DNA from: Vicia villosa
Lineage: Eukaryota > Streptophyta > Magnoliopsida > Fabales > Fabaceae
NCBI RefSeq assembly: GCF_029867415.1
Contig: NC_081184.1
Coordinates: forward strand, 73,568,364-73,632,363
DNA length: 64,000 nucleotides
Direction of reading: 5' to 3'
Part shown: one piece after another, positions 33,151-44,963 of the stretch
Position numbering within the stretch: the first letter of the stretch is position 1
How the letters are laid out: every line of letters starts with the position of its first letter
The notes under the pieces: model-generated
Seen by the model: only the letters and a program-made list of their open reading frames with translations
Told to the model about the DNA's origin: nothing
The model's database searches: none
Program-made: the position numbers and the translations under genes

Positions 33151-33350
33151 TCAGAACATTCACTGCTTCTGATTTCTGCTTCCATAGGACAGCTTCAGAA
33201 CATTGAATTTCTTTAGATCCTCAGAACATTCACAGCTTCTGATTCCTGCTTCCATCGGACAGCTTCAGAACTTGAATTTCTTTGATCCTCAGAACATTCA
33301 CAACTTCTGATTCTTGCTTCCAGCGGACAGCTTCAGAGCTTGAATTTCTT
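33151..33350. repeat. Three 68-71 bp tandem repeats in the E 3' UTR
   Basis: Units beginning CAGAACATTCAC at about 33151, 33222 and 33290, each with GCTTCCATAGGACAGCTTCA or a variant. Element F has a single matching unit near 60750, so the array expanded in E or its parent. Confidence 0.8.
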
Positions 33351-33944
33351 CTTGAATTATTCCATGCCAGATTGTATCAGAACATTGTTGAATGTACTTG
33401 AGCATCTTCTACATTCTGAAATGTTACAGAATAAACTCCACATCAAAAGTTGTAGCATGAATAAATCATAACATAAAATATGTTTCAGAACACATAATAT
33501 GTATCAGAGCCATATAAGCCATATAGAATGTATCAGAACATATTCTATCATCAGAATATCTGAACATTCTTCCTTCTTGCTTCTGATTCTGAAGCTTCAT
33601 AGCACTAAGCTTGCTTCAAGAATCCAAGAACTTGATTCATCTTGTTGCTTATTGATCTTGAATCTTCAATTCCTGCAACAACACAACTTAGAAACATATG
33701 AAGCTTGCAGCTTCTGTTAGAAATGTGGGGGCTTTCTTCCCAGCAACTGCTAATATAAATCAAATCATTTATCACTATTTCTCCCCCTTTTTGTCATAAC
33801 ATCAAAAAGAATGTAAAAGATTCAGATGTAAGCATTCGACAAAGGAAAGAAAAACAAATAATCATTGATAAAATAAGCAGAAGTACAGGAGTTATGCAGA
33901 AAACAGATGCAACAAACAAACAGAAAACAACTAAGACACAAAGA

Positions 33945-36338
33945 CTAAGACCCTATCTTGGACAAAATCTTGGCTAGTGTCTCATGGATCCCATTGTTGC
34001 TCTCAGTCTGCCTTGCCATGAAGGCTCTGAACTCTGCATTGGTCTCATCTTGCCTATCCAGACGAGAAGCCAGGTCATTTTGATTCTTCTGCATGGCCTC
34101 CAAAGTCCGCACCAGATAGGAGGGTTCACCAGAAGAAGAAACTTCCAGACTTCTGTTGACTAGCATAGCATTCTCCACTGCTGCTTCCATGGTAGTCTCT
34201 TCAGGGAGATCATCAGAATGTACCACCACATTCTCAGCAGGATGATCTTCTGAATGAGAACAGTCAATCTCTTCAGCATCTTCCATCTCTTCATCTGAGT
34301 CAGACTCAGAAATAGCTTTAGCATATTCTGGTTCTGGGAACTCAGAATTTCCATCTTCCAGGGCTTGAAGAATGGTTGCAAGATTTGTTGGAGATGGAGG
34401 ACCAGCAACAGCTGCAGGATAGACCACTACTGGAAAGTCCATATCAGGAGCACTTTCAGAAGGGTTCATTCTGAACCAGTTGAACAGCCCCTGAAAGTCA
34501 CCAGTCAGAACCATGAACTTTGGTCGCCAGACCACAAGAGTTCTGCAGGGATTCCCAGTTAACTCATCTTCAGGCATCCTTTCCTCAAGAATTCTTCTGT
34601 TTCTGATGAGATGACGATATCTGCCATCATCAAATTCTAACAAGAGTCCAAGAGCACCACGTGCTTCAGCAGTGAATCTTCTCTGCACATTTATAGCTTC
34701 AACTTGGAAACTCTGTCTAAGAGCTCTCTAGAGGTTGCGAAGAGAACGCTCATCCAGATTGTGGCGGTAGGCAGTTTCCAGAAGCTCTAACCAACGGTTC
34801 ACACGATACTGTAAGAGCTCAAGAAAGACAGTAGTAGCTGGTGCAGGAGGGCGAAAGGTGAAGCTGTAATCAGGGTAAAGACAGGAGTATGGATTTGGGG
34901 TCCTGGTAGGTATGGGATATGAAAGACAAGGGCTAGAAGGAAGAGGGTTAGAAGATGAGGATGGAATATCTGTAGTTTGGTGTGATGAGGATGGAATATT
35001 TATGGGAAGTATAGTAGTTGAGGGAGTAGGGTTCAGAATTATAGGGGGTGAGGGTGGTTGCAGGTTAATTTGTGGGGGTGTAATGGGAGTTGATGTTTCA
35101 GAAGGAGACAGCAGAATGAATGAGGGAGATTCTGAGGGGGTTGGGATGTATTCCTGCCTGGAATAAATACCAGTCTTCTTAGCTCTGGAAGGATCCACCT
35201 TAAGAGGGTCAAAGGTGACCTTCTTCTTTTTAGCTTCTTTCTCAGCATCTTCTGCTGCTTTTCTTTTCAGTTTCTTCTCTCTCTTCTTCTAATCCTTCTT
35301 CCGAAGATCAGTCTGAGAGGGAAGCACTCTTCCACGGATCCATGCAGGATCAACAGAAACTTGCGTCTTCACAGAATCTTCCAGATAGTGCTTAACAGTT
35401 TTAACCAGTTCAGCTTGAAACATGGTTGAGAAGCCTTGAACAGGGACTCTTCTGATAAGGATATCAGAGAGAACAGTTGGAACAGAAATTATTTCCTTCA
35501 CCAGTTTCATTCTTAAAAGATCAAAGCTAGAGAAGACATTGCCTTGATCAATTCTGAAGAAAGAAGGAGTTCCACAAGTCTTAAGAGACTCCAGCAAATC
35601 ACTTTCAATCAGAATATCTGAGATCATTCTGCCGAAAGGAATAATATTCTTCGGAAGATGAGGATACTGCTCCCGATACTCATCCCTAGATTCTTCAATA
35701 GCCAGCTTCAGGTTTTCAAAGAGTATGTTGGAAATATTAAGTTTAATGCTCTTTCCAATACAATAGAGATTATACTTCTGATCTGGATTGATGAAAGTGG
35801 AGGAGAGAGACTTCTTTCTATGGTGAAGAGAACCCATGATGATCTCAGCCCACACCTGAAATAGAGGTCTCAATGTGCCAGTCATGTTGGAGTTAATACC
35901 AGTGACGGTTGAGATAAGTTTCTCAACTTTGTTCCAATCAACCCTTCCAGCAAGAGGACCAGTTTCACCTTCTTCATCATCAAGATTGTACAGTTTTCTG
36001 ATCAGAGCTTCAGTGACCACAACTTCATGCCCTAGCACGAAAGAGAGAATGGCGGTTGGAGTGACGGTTGCGTGCACCCAGAAATCTTTCACAAGAGCGG
36101 GAAAGACTGGTCCAACCAATCTACCCAAATAGTTAACCCATCCTTGAGCCATAAACCTAGCTTCTGGCTTGAAAGCATATGCAGCTAAGTCAACAAAGTC
36201 CACAGGGGACTCACACAGTACTTCCATTTCCGATGGAGACAAAGAGCAAGTTTTCAGAGGAACAAAGTCAAACTTGTTGAGAACCAGTTGAGATGAAGAC
36301 ATTTCTTCAGACCGAGAGTTACTTGAAGATGGGTTCAT
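33945..36338 (-). pseudogene. Extra 3' ORF of E (env-position gene), two nonsense codons
   Basis: Homologue of the intact 778-residue ORF of F. Start chosen at ATG 36338 (MNPSSSNSRSEE), because the longer in-frame reading from 36509 adds hydrophobic leader-like residues absent from F. All three open pieces (36338-35289, 35198-34728, 34688-33945) are in one frame, with only TAG stops at 35289-35291 (CAG expected) and 34728-34730 (TGG expected; F has RNLW). The N-terminal domain has LVKDFWVHATVTPTAILSF and VVTEALIRKLYNL. The middle is basic and then P/S-rich, and the C-terminal end is coiled-coil-like. It would be about 798 residues. There is no membrane segment after the chosen start, so env-like is a positional label only. 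Confidence 0.8.
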
Positions 36339-36470
36339 GATGAATGCTAGGTTGAAGATGAGTAAACTAGGGTTTATGCAAAAATGCAGAAAGACAGAGA
36401 AAGATGGTGAACGTTGAAAAACTGAACGCAAAGAGGGAAATGAAAGAGGGAAAACTGAAACGTTTGAAGA

Positions 36471-36480
36471 ATATAAAATA
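36471..36480 (-). promoter_or_regulatory. Possible TATA element upstream of the E extra ORF
   Basis: The minus strand reads TATTTTATAT, about 135 bp before ATG 36338, followed by a CT-rich leader that resembles the leader in F. It is weaker than the F motif at 63981-63990. Confidence 0.4.
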
Positions 36481-36694
36481 AAAAAAATAAAGGAAATGAT
36501 GAATGGCATTTAATGTTACGTGACAAGAGGAGAGAGAAATTATGACAAATGAAGTGATAGAACAGTTACCTAGGAAAGGCGCCTCCTCAACTGCACGCAT
36601 GTTTGTCCAAATAGGGTAGACACGTGTTACCATCTGGAAATAGATGACAACTGTATTTTTTTAAAATAAACTTTACGCCTTTTAATTCAGATCA

Positions 36695-37723
36695 CTACTT
36701 CTGATTGTCATTCTTTAGAAAAGATCTTGTTTTGATAGGATCATCTTTCTTTCCAATAATGACATCTTCTGAGTGAGCAGATGTGAGTCTAGATGATCTT
36801 CTGATAGTTGGTTCTTCGGAAATTCTTAGATTTTCCAAGGATGCAGCAACTTGATCTTCTGATTCTTTGCTGCTTTGGTTTTCAGCTTCTGAAACTTTTC
36901 TTCTTGGTTCTCCAACTTCTGAGATATCAATATCAATATCTGCAAAATTCTCAAACTGCTTTGGCTTTTCAAGACCAAGCTTATCATCAAACCTGATATT
37001 GATTGATTCTTCTACAATCAATGTTTCAGTATTGTATACTCTGTAGCCTTTAGAGCGTTCAGAATATCCAAGAAGGAAACACTTTTGTGCCTTAGAATCA
37101 AACTTACCAAGATGATCTTTAGTGTTCAGAATAAAACAAACATATCCAAAAGGATGAAAATATGAAATGTTGGGCTTTCTGTTCTTCCACAATTCATAAG
37201 GAGTCTTATTTAGAATAGGTCTTATAGAAATTCTATTCTGAATATAACATGCAGTGTTTATTGCTTCTGCCCAGAAGTGCTTAGCCATATTGGTTTCGTT
37301 GATCATGGTTCTGGCCATTTCTTGTAGAGTCCTATTCTTTCGTTCTACAAATCCATTTTGTTGTGGAGTTCTAGGACAAGAGAAATCATGGGCAATACCA
37401 TTTTCTTTGAAGAACTTCTCAAAGAATTTGTTCTCAAATTCACCACCATGATCACTTCTGACCTTTATGATTTTACACTCCTTCTCAGTTTGGGTCTGAG
37501 TGCAGAATTCAAAGAACATTGAATGAGACTCATCCTTGTGTTTCAAGAACTTTACCCATGTCCAGTGGCTATAATCATCAACGATGACTAATCCATATTT
37601 CTTCCCTTTGACAGATGCTGTTTTGACTGGGCCAAACAGATCAATGTGCAAAAGTTCTAACGGCCTTGAGGAAGAGACAACATTCTTAGATTTGAATGCA
37701 GGTTTGGAGAACTTGCCCTTCTT
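36695..37723 (-). pseudogene. Copia integrase of E
   Basis: Integrase core with the D,D,E triad: D in HIDLFGP, D in VRSDHGGEF and E in NGFVERKNRTL. It continues to the C-terminal GKFDSKAQKCFLLGYSERSKGYRVYN block and a charged tail, ending with a KTRSFL segment that in related elements leads into RT. Here the frame stops at 36695 and RT does not follow. A TGA at 37724-37726 (cysteine expected, CEAC) cuts it from the zinc-binding part upstream. About 318 codons are open from the first methionine. Confidence 0.85.
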
Positions 37724-38278
37724 TCATGCTTCACAAAGAGCATCTGATTTGTATTTCAAATTAGGGAGTCCTCTGACAAGATTTAGTTTGTTAATCTGAG
37801 AAATCTTTCTCAAACTAGCATGTCCTAATCTTCTGTGCCAGACCCATTGCTCTTCAGAAACATACATAAGACAAGTCACCTTCTGATTCTTAAGATCGTG
37901 AAGATCTGTCTTATAAATGTTGTTCTTTCTCTTGCCTGTAAATAGGATTGAGCCATCCTTCTGACTTACAGCCTTGCAAGACTTTTGATTAAAGATTATG
38001 TCATAACCATTGTCACTTAATTGACTTATGGACAATAAGTTATGAGCTAATCCATCTACTAGAAGAACATTAGAAATAGAAGGAGAGTTACCAGACTTTA
38101 TAGTTCCTGAGTCAATAATTTTGCCCTTCTGATCTCCTCCAAACTTCACTTCTCCAGCAGATTTAAGCACCAGGTCTTGGAATATAGACTTTCTTCCTGT
38201 CATGTGTCGCGAGCATCCAGAGTCCAGGTACCATGACATGTTGTGCTTTTCCTTCTTTGTAGCCAAGGATATCTGCAA
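37724..38278 (-). pseudogene. Copia protease and integrase zinc domain of E
   Basis: The protease motif WYLDSGCSRHMTG is near 38225. The gag-pre-integrase region follows (LLSISQLSDNGYDIIF, VWHRRLGHASLRKI), with the HHCC zinc motif ending at CEA before the TGA stop at 37724. The frame differs from the gag ORF (38163-39050), with a one-base shift somewhere between about 38245 and 38275, so the polyprotein is broken here. Confidence 0.85.
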
Positions 38279-39256
38279 TAGGAATAATCTTTTCCTTAGG
38301 TACCCACATCTTCTTGGGTCCTTTCTTGTTAGTTTTCCTCAAGTTCTGATTGAACTTGGGTTTAGCATTATATGAAATAGGAGGAACAGAATGATAGTTT
38401 ATGTTATGAGTTCCATGATATTTCTTAGGTTTTGTCACATGCTTCTTGGTGTGTGTTATGTGAAAGCTTTGAGCATGAGATGTGTGCCTAATATCATGGG
38501 AGTGGCCAAATTTAAATTGGTTATACAGAGGCTTGTATGATATTTTCATATCATCCACAGATTCAAGCTTGTATGGGATTTCACCCTCATAACCAATGCC
38601 AGCTCTTTTGTTTCCTGACACAGCATATATCATAGAAGCAAGTTGACTTCTGCCAATACTTCTAGATAAAAACTTTCTGAAACTTAAGTCATATTCTTTC
38701 AGAATATTGTTCAGACTTGGAGTAGATTTTTCAGAGACAGAAGGAGATCTAGTATTTTTGGATAAATTTAAAACTTTTTCCTTCAGTTCAGAATTCTCCA
38801 CTTCAAGCTTCTTAGTTTCAAATTCAAATAGCTTTTTCAGCTTCTTGTATTTGATACTAATCTGAGACTTGAGTTCCAGAAGTTCTGTTAGACTGGAAAC
38901 TAACTCTTCTCTAGATAGTTCAGAAAATACCTCTTCAGAATCTGATTCTGATGTAGATTCTGATCCGTCATCCATTGTGGCCATTAGTGCCAGATTTGCC
39001 TGCTCATCTTCAGAGTCTGATTCTGATTCTGAATCATCCCATGTTGCCATAAGACCTTTCTTCTTATGAAATTTCTTCTTGGGATTTTCCTTCTGAAGTT
39101 TTGGGCACTCACTTTTGAAGTGTCCTGGCTCATTGCACTCATAGCAGACAGCCTTCTTCTTGTTAGATCTTTTATCACCAGAAGATTCTCCTCGTTCAAA
39201 TCTCTTTGAACTTCTGAAGCCTCTGAACTTCCTTTGCTTGCTCTTCCAGAGTTGGT
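38163..39256 (-). pseudogene. Copia gag C-terminal part of E with CCHC finger
   Basis: Includes the zinc knuckle CYECNEPGHFKSEC (about 39107-39153), then an acidic S/D/E-rich segment (MATWDDSESESDSEDEQ), a coiled-coil (LTELLELKSQISIKYKKLKK) and a basic H/K-rich tail. A long gag C-terminal to the zinc knuckle is typical of Sireviruses. It is out of frame with the N-terminal gag by one base near 39262 and with protease near 38250. Confidence 0.8.
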
Positions 39257-40087
39257 TTACCTTCTGGAGATCATGGACAGTTCATCTTCTTCTTCAGATT
39301 CTGATTCTTCAGGATCTTCTTCTCTAGCCTGAAAAGCGTTAGTGCATTTTTTAACATTAGATTTTAATGCAATAGACTTACCTTTCTTCTGAGGTTCATT
39401 TGCGTCAAGTTCAGTCTCATGACTCCTCAGGGCACTGATCAGCTCTTCCAAAGAAACTTCATTCAGATTCTTCGCAATCTTGAATGTAGTCACCATTGGG
39501 CCCCATCTTCTGGGCAAGCTTCTCATGATCTTCTTTACATGATCAGCCTTGGTGTAGCCTTTGTCCAGAACTCTTAATCCAGCAGTCAGAGTTTGAAATC
39601 TTGAAAACATCTTCTCAATGTCTTCATCATCCTCCATCTTGAAGGCTTCGTACTTCAGGATTAGTGCAAGAGCTTTGGTCTCCTTGACTTGAGCATTTCC
39701 TTCATGAGTCATTTTCAAGGACTCATATATGTCATGAGCCGTTTCCCTGTTAGATATCTTCTCATACTCAGCATGAGAGATAGCATTCAGCAAAACAGTC
39801 CTGCATTTGTGATGATTTTTGAATTCTTTCTTTTGATCATCAATCATTTCGCTTCTTGTGAGCCTTACACCAGTAGTTTTAACAGGATGTTTGTAACCAT
39901 CCAACAGAAGATCCCATAGATCAGCATCCAGACCAAGAAAGTAATTTTCCAGTTTATCTTTCAAGTATTCAAAGTTTTCACCATCGAATATTGGTGGTCT
40001 AGTGTAACCTTTGTTACCATTACCATTGTATTGCTCAGCTGAGCCAGATGTAGATGTAGATGTATTTGTTTGAATTTCACCAGCCAT
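39257..40087 (-). pseudogene. Copia gag N-terminal part of E
   Basis: 276 codons from ATG 40087, 84 bp inside the PBS. It has the gag core of the UBN2 type: PPIFDGENFEYLKDKLENYF, HECRTVLLNAIS-like block, IYESLKMTHEGNAQVKETKA, FSRFQTLTAGLRVLDKGY, IMRSLPRRWGPMVTTF. It ends at TAA 39257 after SMISRR; one missing base just before would carry it into the zinc-knuckle frame. Confidence 0.85.
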
Positions 40088-40159
40088 CTTTTACTGAAGT
40101 GTTTTTCTCTTCCTGAATCTTTTCTAAACACGGTTAAGTGCTTGCACCTTAGAACCGGC

Positions 40160-40171
40160 GCTCTGATGCCA
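40160..40171 (-). promoter_or_regulatory. Primer binding site of E (initiator Met tRNA type)
   Basis: The minus strand reads TGGCATCAGAGC, two bases inside the 5' LTR. The usual copia site is TGGTATCAGAGC, so there is one mismatch. Confidence 0.8.
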
Positions 40172-40173
40172 AT

Positions 40174-41326
40174 TGAAGGATAGAAAAACACTTAAAAAGG
40201 GGGGGTTTGAATAAGTGTAGTTTCAAAAACTCGTAAGATAAAAATAATTTGCACAAGTATTTTTATCCTGGTTCGTTGTTAACTAAACTACTCCAGTCCA
40301 CCCTATACAAGGTGATTTACCTCAACTGAGGATTTAATCCACTAATCACACGAGATTACAATGGTTTTCCACTTAGACAACTTCTAAGTCTTCTAGAGTC
40401 TTCTGATCACAACTTGATCACTCTAGGAACAACTGCTTAGAGACCTTCTAAGACTTCTCTAGAGTATACTGATCACAACCCGATCACTCTAGTCCTTTAC
40501 AATTTAATGTAAACAAATTCTAAGAGTATTACAATTGCTTCTTAAAAGCGATAATCACAAACTGTGATATTTCTCTTACAGATTTAAGCTTAGACTCACT
40601 AAAGTATTACAACAGCAATGTAGTGAGTTTTGATGAAGATGAAGTTTCTGAGTTTTGAGTTGAACAGCGTTTCAGCAAGTTAATATTCACAGAAATTATC
40701 AAGAATTGGTAACCTTGCTTCTCATCAGAACTTCATTTATATAGGCGTTTGAGAAGATGACCGTTGGGAGCATTTAATGCTTTGCGTATTCCGTACAGCA
40801 TTGCATTTAATGTTTCACTGTTTTGTCAACCACCTCGAGCCTTGCTTTTGCTGTGACTACTGACATTGCCTTTAATAGCTTCTAACGTTCCTTTTGTCAG
40901 TCAGCGTAGCCTGCCATCTAGTACTTGATTCTGATTTGATCTTTGTAAATACTACGTTGAAAATCATCAGAGTACAAACAGCTTGGGGCAGAGCATCTTC
41001 TGATCTTCTGATCTTGATATGCTTCTGAGCGTGATTCCATGACTTCAGTGCTTCTGCTTCTGAACTCAAGTTCTTATGATGCTTCTAATAGACCATGTTC
41101 TGATTCTGCTTGACCATCTTCTGATGTCTTGCCAGACCATGTGCTGAAGTTGCATACTGAACCTTCTGAGTCAAAGCTTCTTAGTGCTGATTTGTGCATA
41201 CTCTATATATATTTCCTGAAAAGGAAATTGCATAGGATTAGAGTACCACATTATCTTGAGCAAAATTCATATACATTGTTATGATCAAAACTAAGATTAT
41301 TGATCAGAACAATTCTTGTTCTAACA
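40174..41326 (-). repeat. 5' LTR of E
   Basis: 1153 bp, partner of 31737-32899, with TATATAAA on the minus strand at 40743-40736. It is followed by TSD AACCC (41327-41331). Confidence 0.95.
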
Positions 41327-41331
41327 AACCC

Positions 41332-42732
41332 TACTTCAGTTAGGACTTTTAAGGGTTGTAACTTGGCCGGGTTCATGGTTTTGGAAACAAAGGATTTTTA
41401 GGCTCAAAATTATTTGTACCCTACCCCCTTCATGATGTTCTCCAATCCTATGTTCAGTTAACTCAACATGAGCGTTCATCCCTCCCAAGGAATTTTGAGA
41501 CGGTTGAAGAATCAATGAGCTTCTTTGGACATGGCAGTCACCTTATCTTTCATTTTTGGTGTCTGATCACACGACTTTGTTCTTTTGATGTTTTTCGCTT
41601 CTTTGCTTTTCTCTTTTTATCCTTTTCTTCTTATATCTTTTTTTTTGCCATTTCTATTTTTTGCTATATATATTTTTTTTGTACAAGTCGTGTGATGTTG
41701 CGTTGCTTTTGATTTGTTTGAAAGATCGTGACTGCCTCGTTCTTTGATTGATGAGGGATAACCATTGGGCATCGTTATCTCTTGATCTCTTGATGGAATA
41801 AGGATAATCATTGCGGTTTTGACATTCCTCAGCCTTTTGAAGGATAACCATTGAGATTTTGCATTTTTATTTTCATCATTCTCCCTCAGCTTTTTGCCTA
41901 AGAAAGCGATTAGTAAAGTCGGTATCGTAATGCTAACAACATTTTATGAGTGAAAACGAATGGGTTTCTTCAAGACAAACATAAACAATGTATTTTTATT
42001 TTCATTCAGAAATTAACAAGTTTTTACATGCTATCAATGCTTAAACAAACAAAGGGAAAATTATAAATGAGAATGCAGTGAAGAAACTAAATGAGTGTCA
42101 TTGTTGAGGAGACTTGTCTCCGTCTGGACTTATTGCTCTTGAATACTTCTTGCAGTTTTGAGACCTCTCATGGACTTCAACTTATGCATGAACCTCTTGG
42201 AGTGAACGACACTCAATCCTCAGTTGAATGACTTTGTGCTCCAGCAGGGTAATCAATTAGCATTATCATGAGTTCCTTCCAAACACTTCAGATTACTTCA
42301 AAAGAAAACTCCAACGAAGTCACCCAAGAGTTGTAAATTTTTGCCTCGCTTTAGGGATTCGAGCAATGCGAGTGATGCAATGCTCAAGATAAGAGTACGT
42401 CTTGCTTATCCCTCAATTAGGAGCCCCAAGCATAGTTGCTAGAATAGTAATTGCCAGCATAAGTGAGAAGAATCTCGTATGGTCATCAAGCTCAGAAAAG
42501 CTATTTGTTGTAAGGAGAGCTCAAACACCAATTGAAATACCAACCTCCACGGATACAACTGAGCACAAGAACCTTGAAAATGAGAGATGTTTCTACAAAA
42601 CGATCTTGATTACCTTTTCGAAAAAGATTCTGACAAAGCTGCACAAGGACTTGTGGTGTTTTTATTATTATCCTACCAACGAGTCTAAAAAGGGAATTTG
42701 TTGATTTTGGAGATTTTCTGAAATCTGAGCTT
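41332..42732 (-). other. Internal region of C between E and gag
   Basis: 1.4 kb with no recognisable gene. It includes a T-rich stretch (41580-41680) and three copies of GGATAAYCATTG (about 41756, 41803, 41842). In a full Ogre this is where protease, RT and integrase would be. I see none of their motifs. Confidence 0.7.
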
Positions 42733-43927
42733 TCACTCAGGCAAAGGAATTCCATTCACCCACATGTTTCCTCCTTGAAGGATTACATGCCTCTCATCAA
42801 TCAACTGTTGTACTTTGGCTTTGAAAGCGTTGCAGTCCTCAGTTGAGTGCCCTACTGATCCAGCGTGATACCCACAGTGCACATTAGGGTCATACCCAGG
42901 TGGAAACGGAAGTGGTGGAGGCTTTAGAGATTTCGGAACCACCAATGAGCTTTGAACTAGATATGGCAGAAGTTTGCTGTATGTCATAGGAATTTGGTCC
43001 AGAGGAGCATTTCTTCGTCCCAAATTACTTCTAGGTGGACACTGATTCGGATGGCCTTGTTGATGTGGAACATATTGCTTTTGTGGCGAATACTGAATCG
43101 GTTGTGGTTGGATCATGTGGGGTTGTTGATGATTCAAATACTCAATCTGCTCAGGTGTTTTCCCCTTTTGACTTGGTTGTGAAACAATCAAAGACTGATA
43201 AAGTGGAGAATTCGGAATCCAAGATAGTGTGTTGTGCTTCTGACTTGAAGTAGATCCGACATAGAAGTATGAATCAACCTTTTCTTCCGCCACAGGTGGA
43301 ACTCTATTTCCTTGAACACTCATGCCCTCGGAGGTGATCAAAATCACTTTTGAGTCAATGAGATCTTGAATTTGATGCTTCAGCGCCTTACAATTCTCAA
43401 TATCATGGCCAGGTGCCCCAGAATGGAACTCGCATCGAGCATTGGCATCAAAATTGGGGGGGAAGCTTTTCAGGCATGGATAAATCGCGTAGCTCAACCA
43501 ACTGAAGTTGCAGCAAGCGGGGAAGTAACTGAGCATAAGGCATGGGGATCGGATCAAGAACCCTCTGAGGCATCTTAGGTTTTTGCCCACACATTCGGCC
43601 TCCTTGATTCACTCTAGGGACATGAACAGATTGACGTGGAGGTAACGGCACTTGAAGTTGATGGAGAGCTCCCTGAGGTACCCCATGAATGGAAAGAGAT
43701 CCTATGGAAGAGAAGGAGTCAACAATTTCTGTTGCAGCGGCAGGGACAACGTCACCTTCCTTCCTTAGTACCGTTTTCAGAACTTCCATGACCAGGCTCA
43801 ATTGAGTCTTCAACTGACTGTTTTCCTCCTTTAGTGCATCCTGATTATGGATCAAATCTTGCATCTCCAACATAAGATGACCCATATGTTCCTTCATCTC
43901 ATTCATTTCCTCACGGAGTTGTTCCAT
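42733..43927 (-). pseudogene. Gag-like gene of C with duplicated zinc-binding module, one frameshift
   Basis: The only gene of C. It starts at ATG 43927 with a strong coiled-coil (residues about 1-55, MEQLREEMNEMKEHM and onward). Module 1 follows: DPIPMPYAQLLPRLLQ, then CEFHSGAPGHDIENCKALK. After a Q/P/H-rich spacer comes module 2: DQIPMTYSKLLPYLVQ, then CGYHAGSVGHSTEDCNAFK. Each module matches the single one in Ogre D gag (DPIPMTYTELYP ... CPYHQGAPGHDLEHC). A run of seven C (minus, 43456-43462) has one too many, ending the first frame at 43448; with six C about 398 codons would be open to 42733. The gag core (FVRKYKYN and similar) seen in D and A is absent. Confidence 0.8.
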
Positions 43928-44943
43928 AGTTGATCTTGGAGTCGTGGCGGTGAGAAGTCAAATCTGTTATTGATCTTAAAATCTGAATAGAAAGGGTCCC
44001 ATAAGTCTCTGAGAGAACCATGAAATGCATGATAGTATGAACGCATGTTTTATTTATGAGAGATCCTAAAGTCTTTTTACACTTTCCTTTTTCTTTTTTC
44101 TTTTGGAATCCAAGCTTTGTCTTATATGGAGTATATTTTCTTTTCTATTTCTTTTTTTTTTCTTTTTTTTTTGTTGGAAATAGACTTCAGGATCTCTCAC
44201 AAATGAAGTGGGTGAAGCAATGATGTTATGCAATGCAAAATCATGGGATCAAGGTCCATATAATCTTAGTAACCACTGCACAATCCTCTGAATCACTGAT
44301 GTTAAACCTCTGTACAGGCCAGATGTCACAGGATCAAAGGTTCGACGCCTTTTTTGAATACCAGAATATCAAGCACCATGAGAACAGACCAAATAAAGGT
44401 CCGACCTCAAATATGAAGTAGCAATGGTATGTAGGAGTCAAGGTTTCCTGTCCCACCCCAATCTCACGGGTATGTAGTCTAGACACGGACAAGTGGTCCC
44501 TAATGGTCACTAGGGTCTACAGTTCCCACGGGGTACAAAGTGTTTGAGGCAACAAGCGTGCCAGACACAGTGTTCCATGGAAGAACCTCGCCCAGTTGTG
44601 GTACCCCATGTCAAGCTCGATCGTAGCAAGAGCCACGGGAGTCAACATGAGCATCCACGCTAATCCTATGTGTCACTGGCCTGGGTAGTGGGCCTTTTAC
44701 CTCACACAAACCCCCCACCTGCAAAACAAAGCAGAAAAAATATGTGGCCCCCACGGGGACCCATAATATAGTCCAGATGCATGCGGAAAGTAAACATGAT
44801 ATGCAAGCAGGAAGTAGACATGATATGCAAACATATATACAAGATGTAAACATATAAACAAAACAAATAAACACCCAATAAAAGAAACAAACAAAGGCTA
44901 GGATCGACTTGCTTAGGTATGGACCAGCACAGGTCTATCAACA
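43928..44943 (-). other. 5' leader of C
   Basis: One kilobase between the PBS and the gag-like gene, with T-rich runs at 44085-44175. No gene is visible and no ORF1 homologue is present, unlike D. Confidence 0.65.
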
Positions 44944-44961
44944 TCCCCAGCAGAGTCGCCA
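44944..44961 (-). promoter_or_regulatory. Primer binding site of C (tRNA-Arg type)
   Basis: The minus strand reads TGGCGACTCTGCTGGGGA, two bases inside the 5' LTR. I recall this as the tRNA-Arg site used by Ogre-type elements. Confidence 0.85.
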
Positions 44962-44963
44962 GC

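Larger units (their letters stand above)
31737..41326 (-). mobile_element. Element E: Sirevirus-like Ty1/copia element without RT/RNase H
   Basis: Bounded by TSD AACCC (31732-31736 and 41327-41331). LTRs are 31737-32899 (3') and 40174-41326 (5'), about 1.15 kb and nearly identical by eye. In element orientation it starts TGTTAGAACA and ends CTATCCTTCA. The gene order on the minus strand is gag with CCHC finger, protease, integrase, then directly an extra ORF (33945-36338). The RT and RNase H expected after integrase are absent. Copia identity is shown by protease-integrase order and the WYLDSGCSRHMTG protease motif; Sirevirus lineage by the extra 3' ORF, repeated PPTs and methionine-initiator PBS. 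Confidence 0.9.

Noticed and set aside
35289..36509. Hydrophobic N-terminal extension (36339-36509) as an envelope signal peptide in E
   Set aside because: The F homologue starts at the position matching 36338. The extension translates the CT-rich leader and is not conserved.
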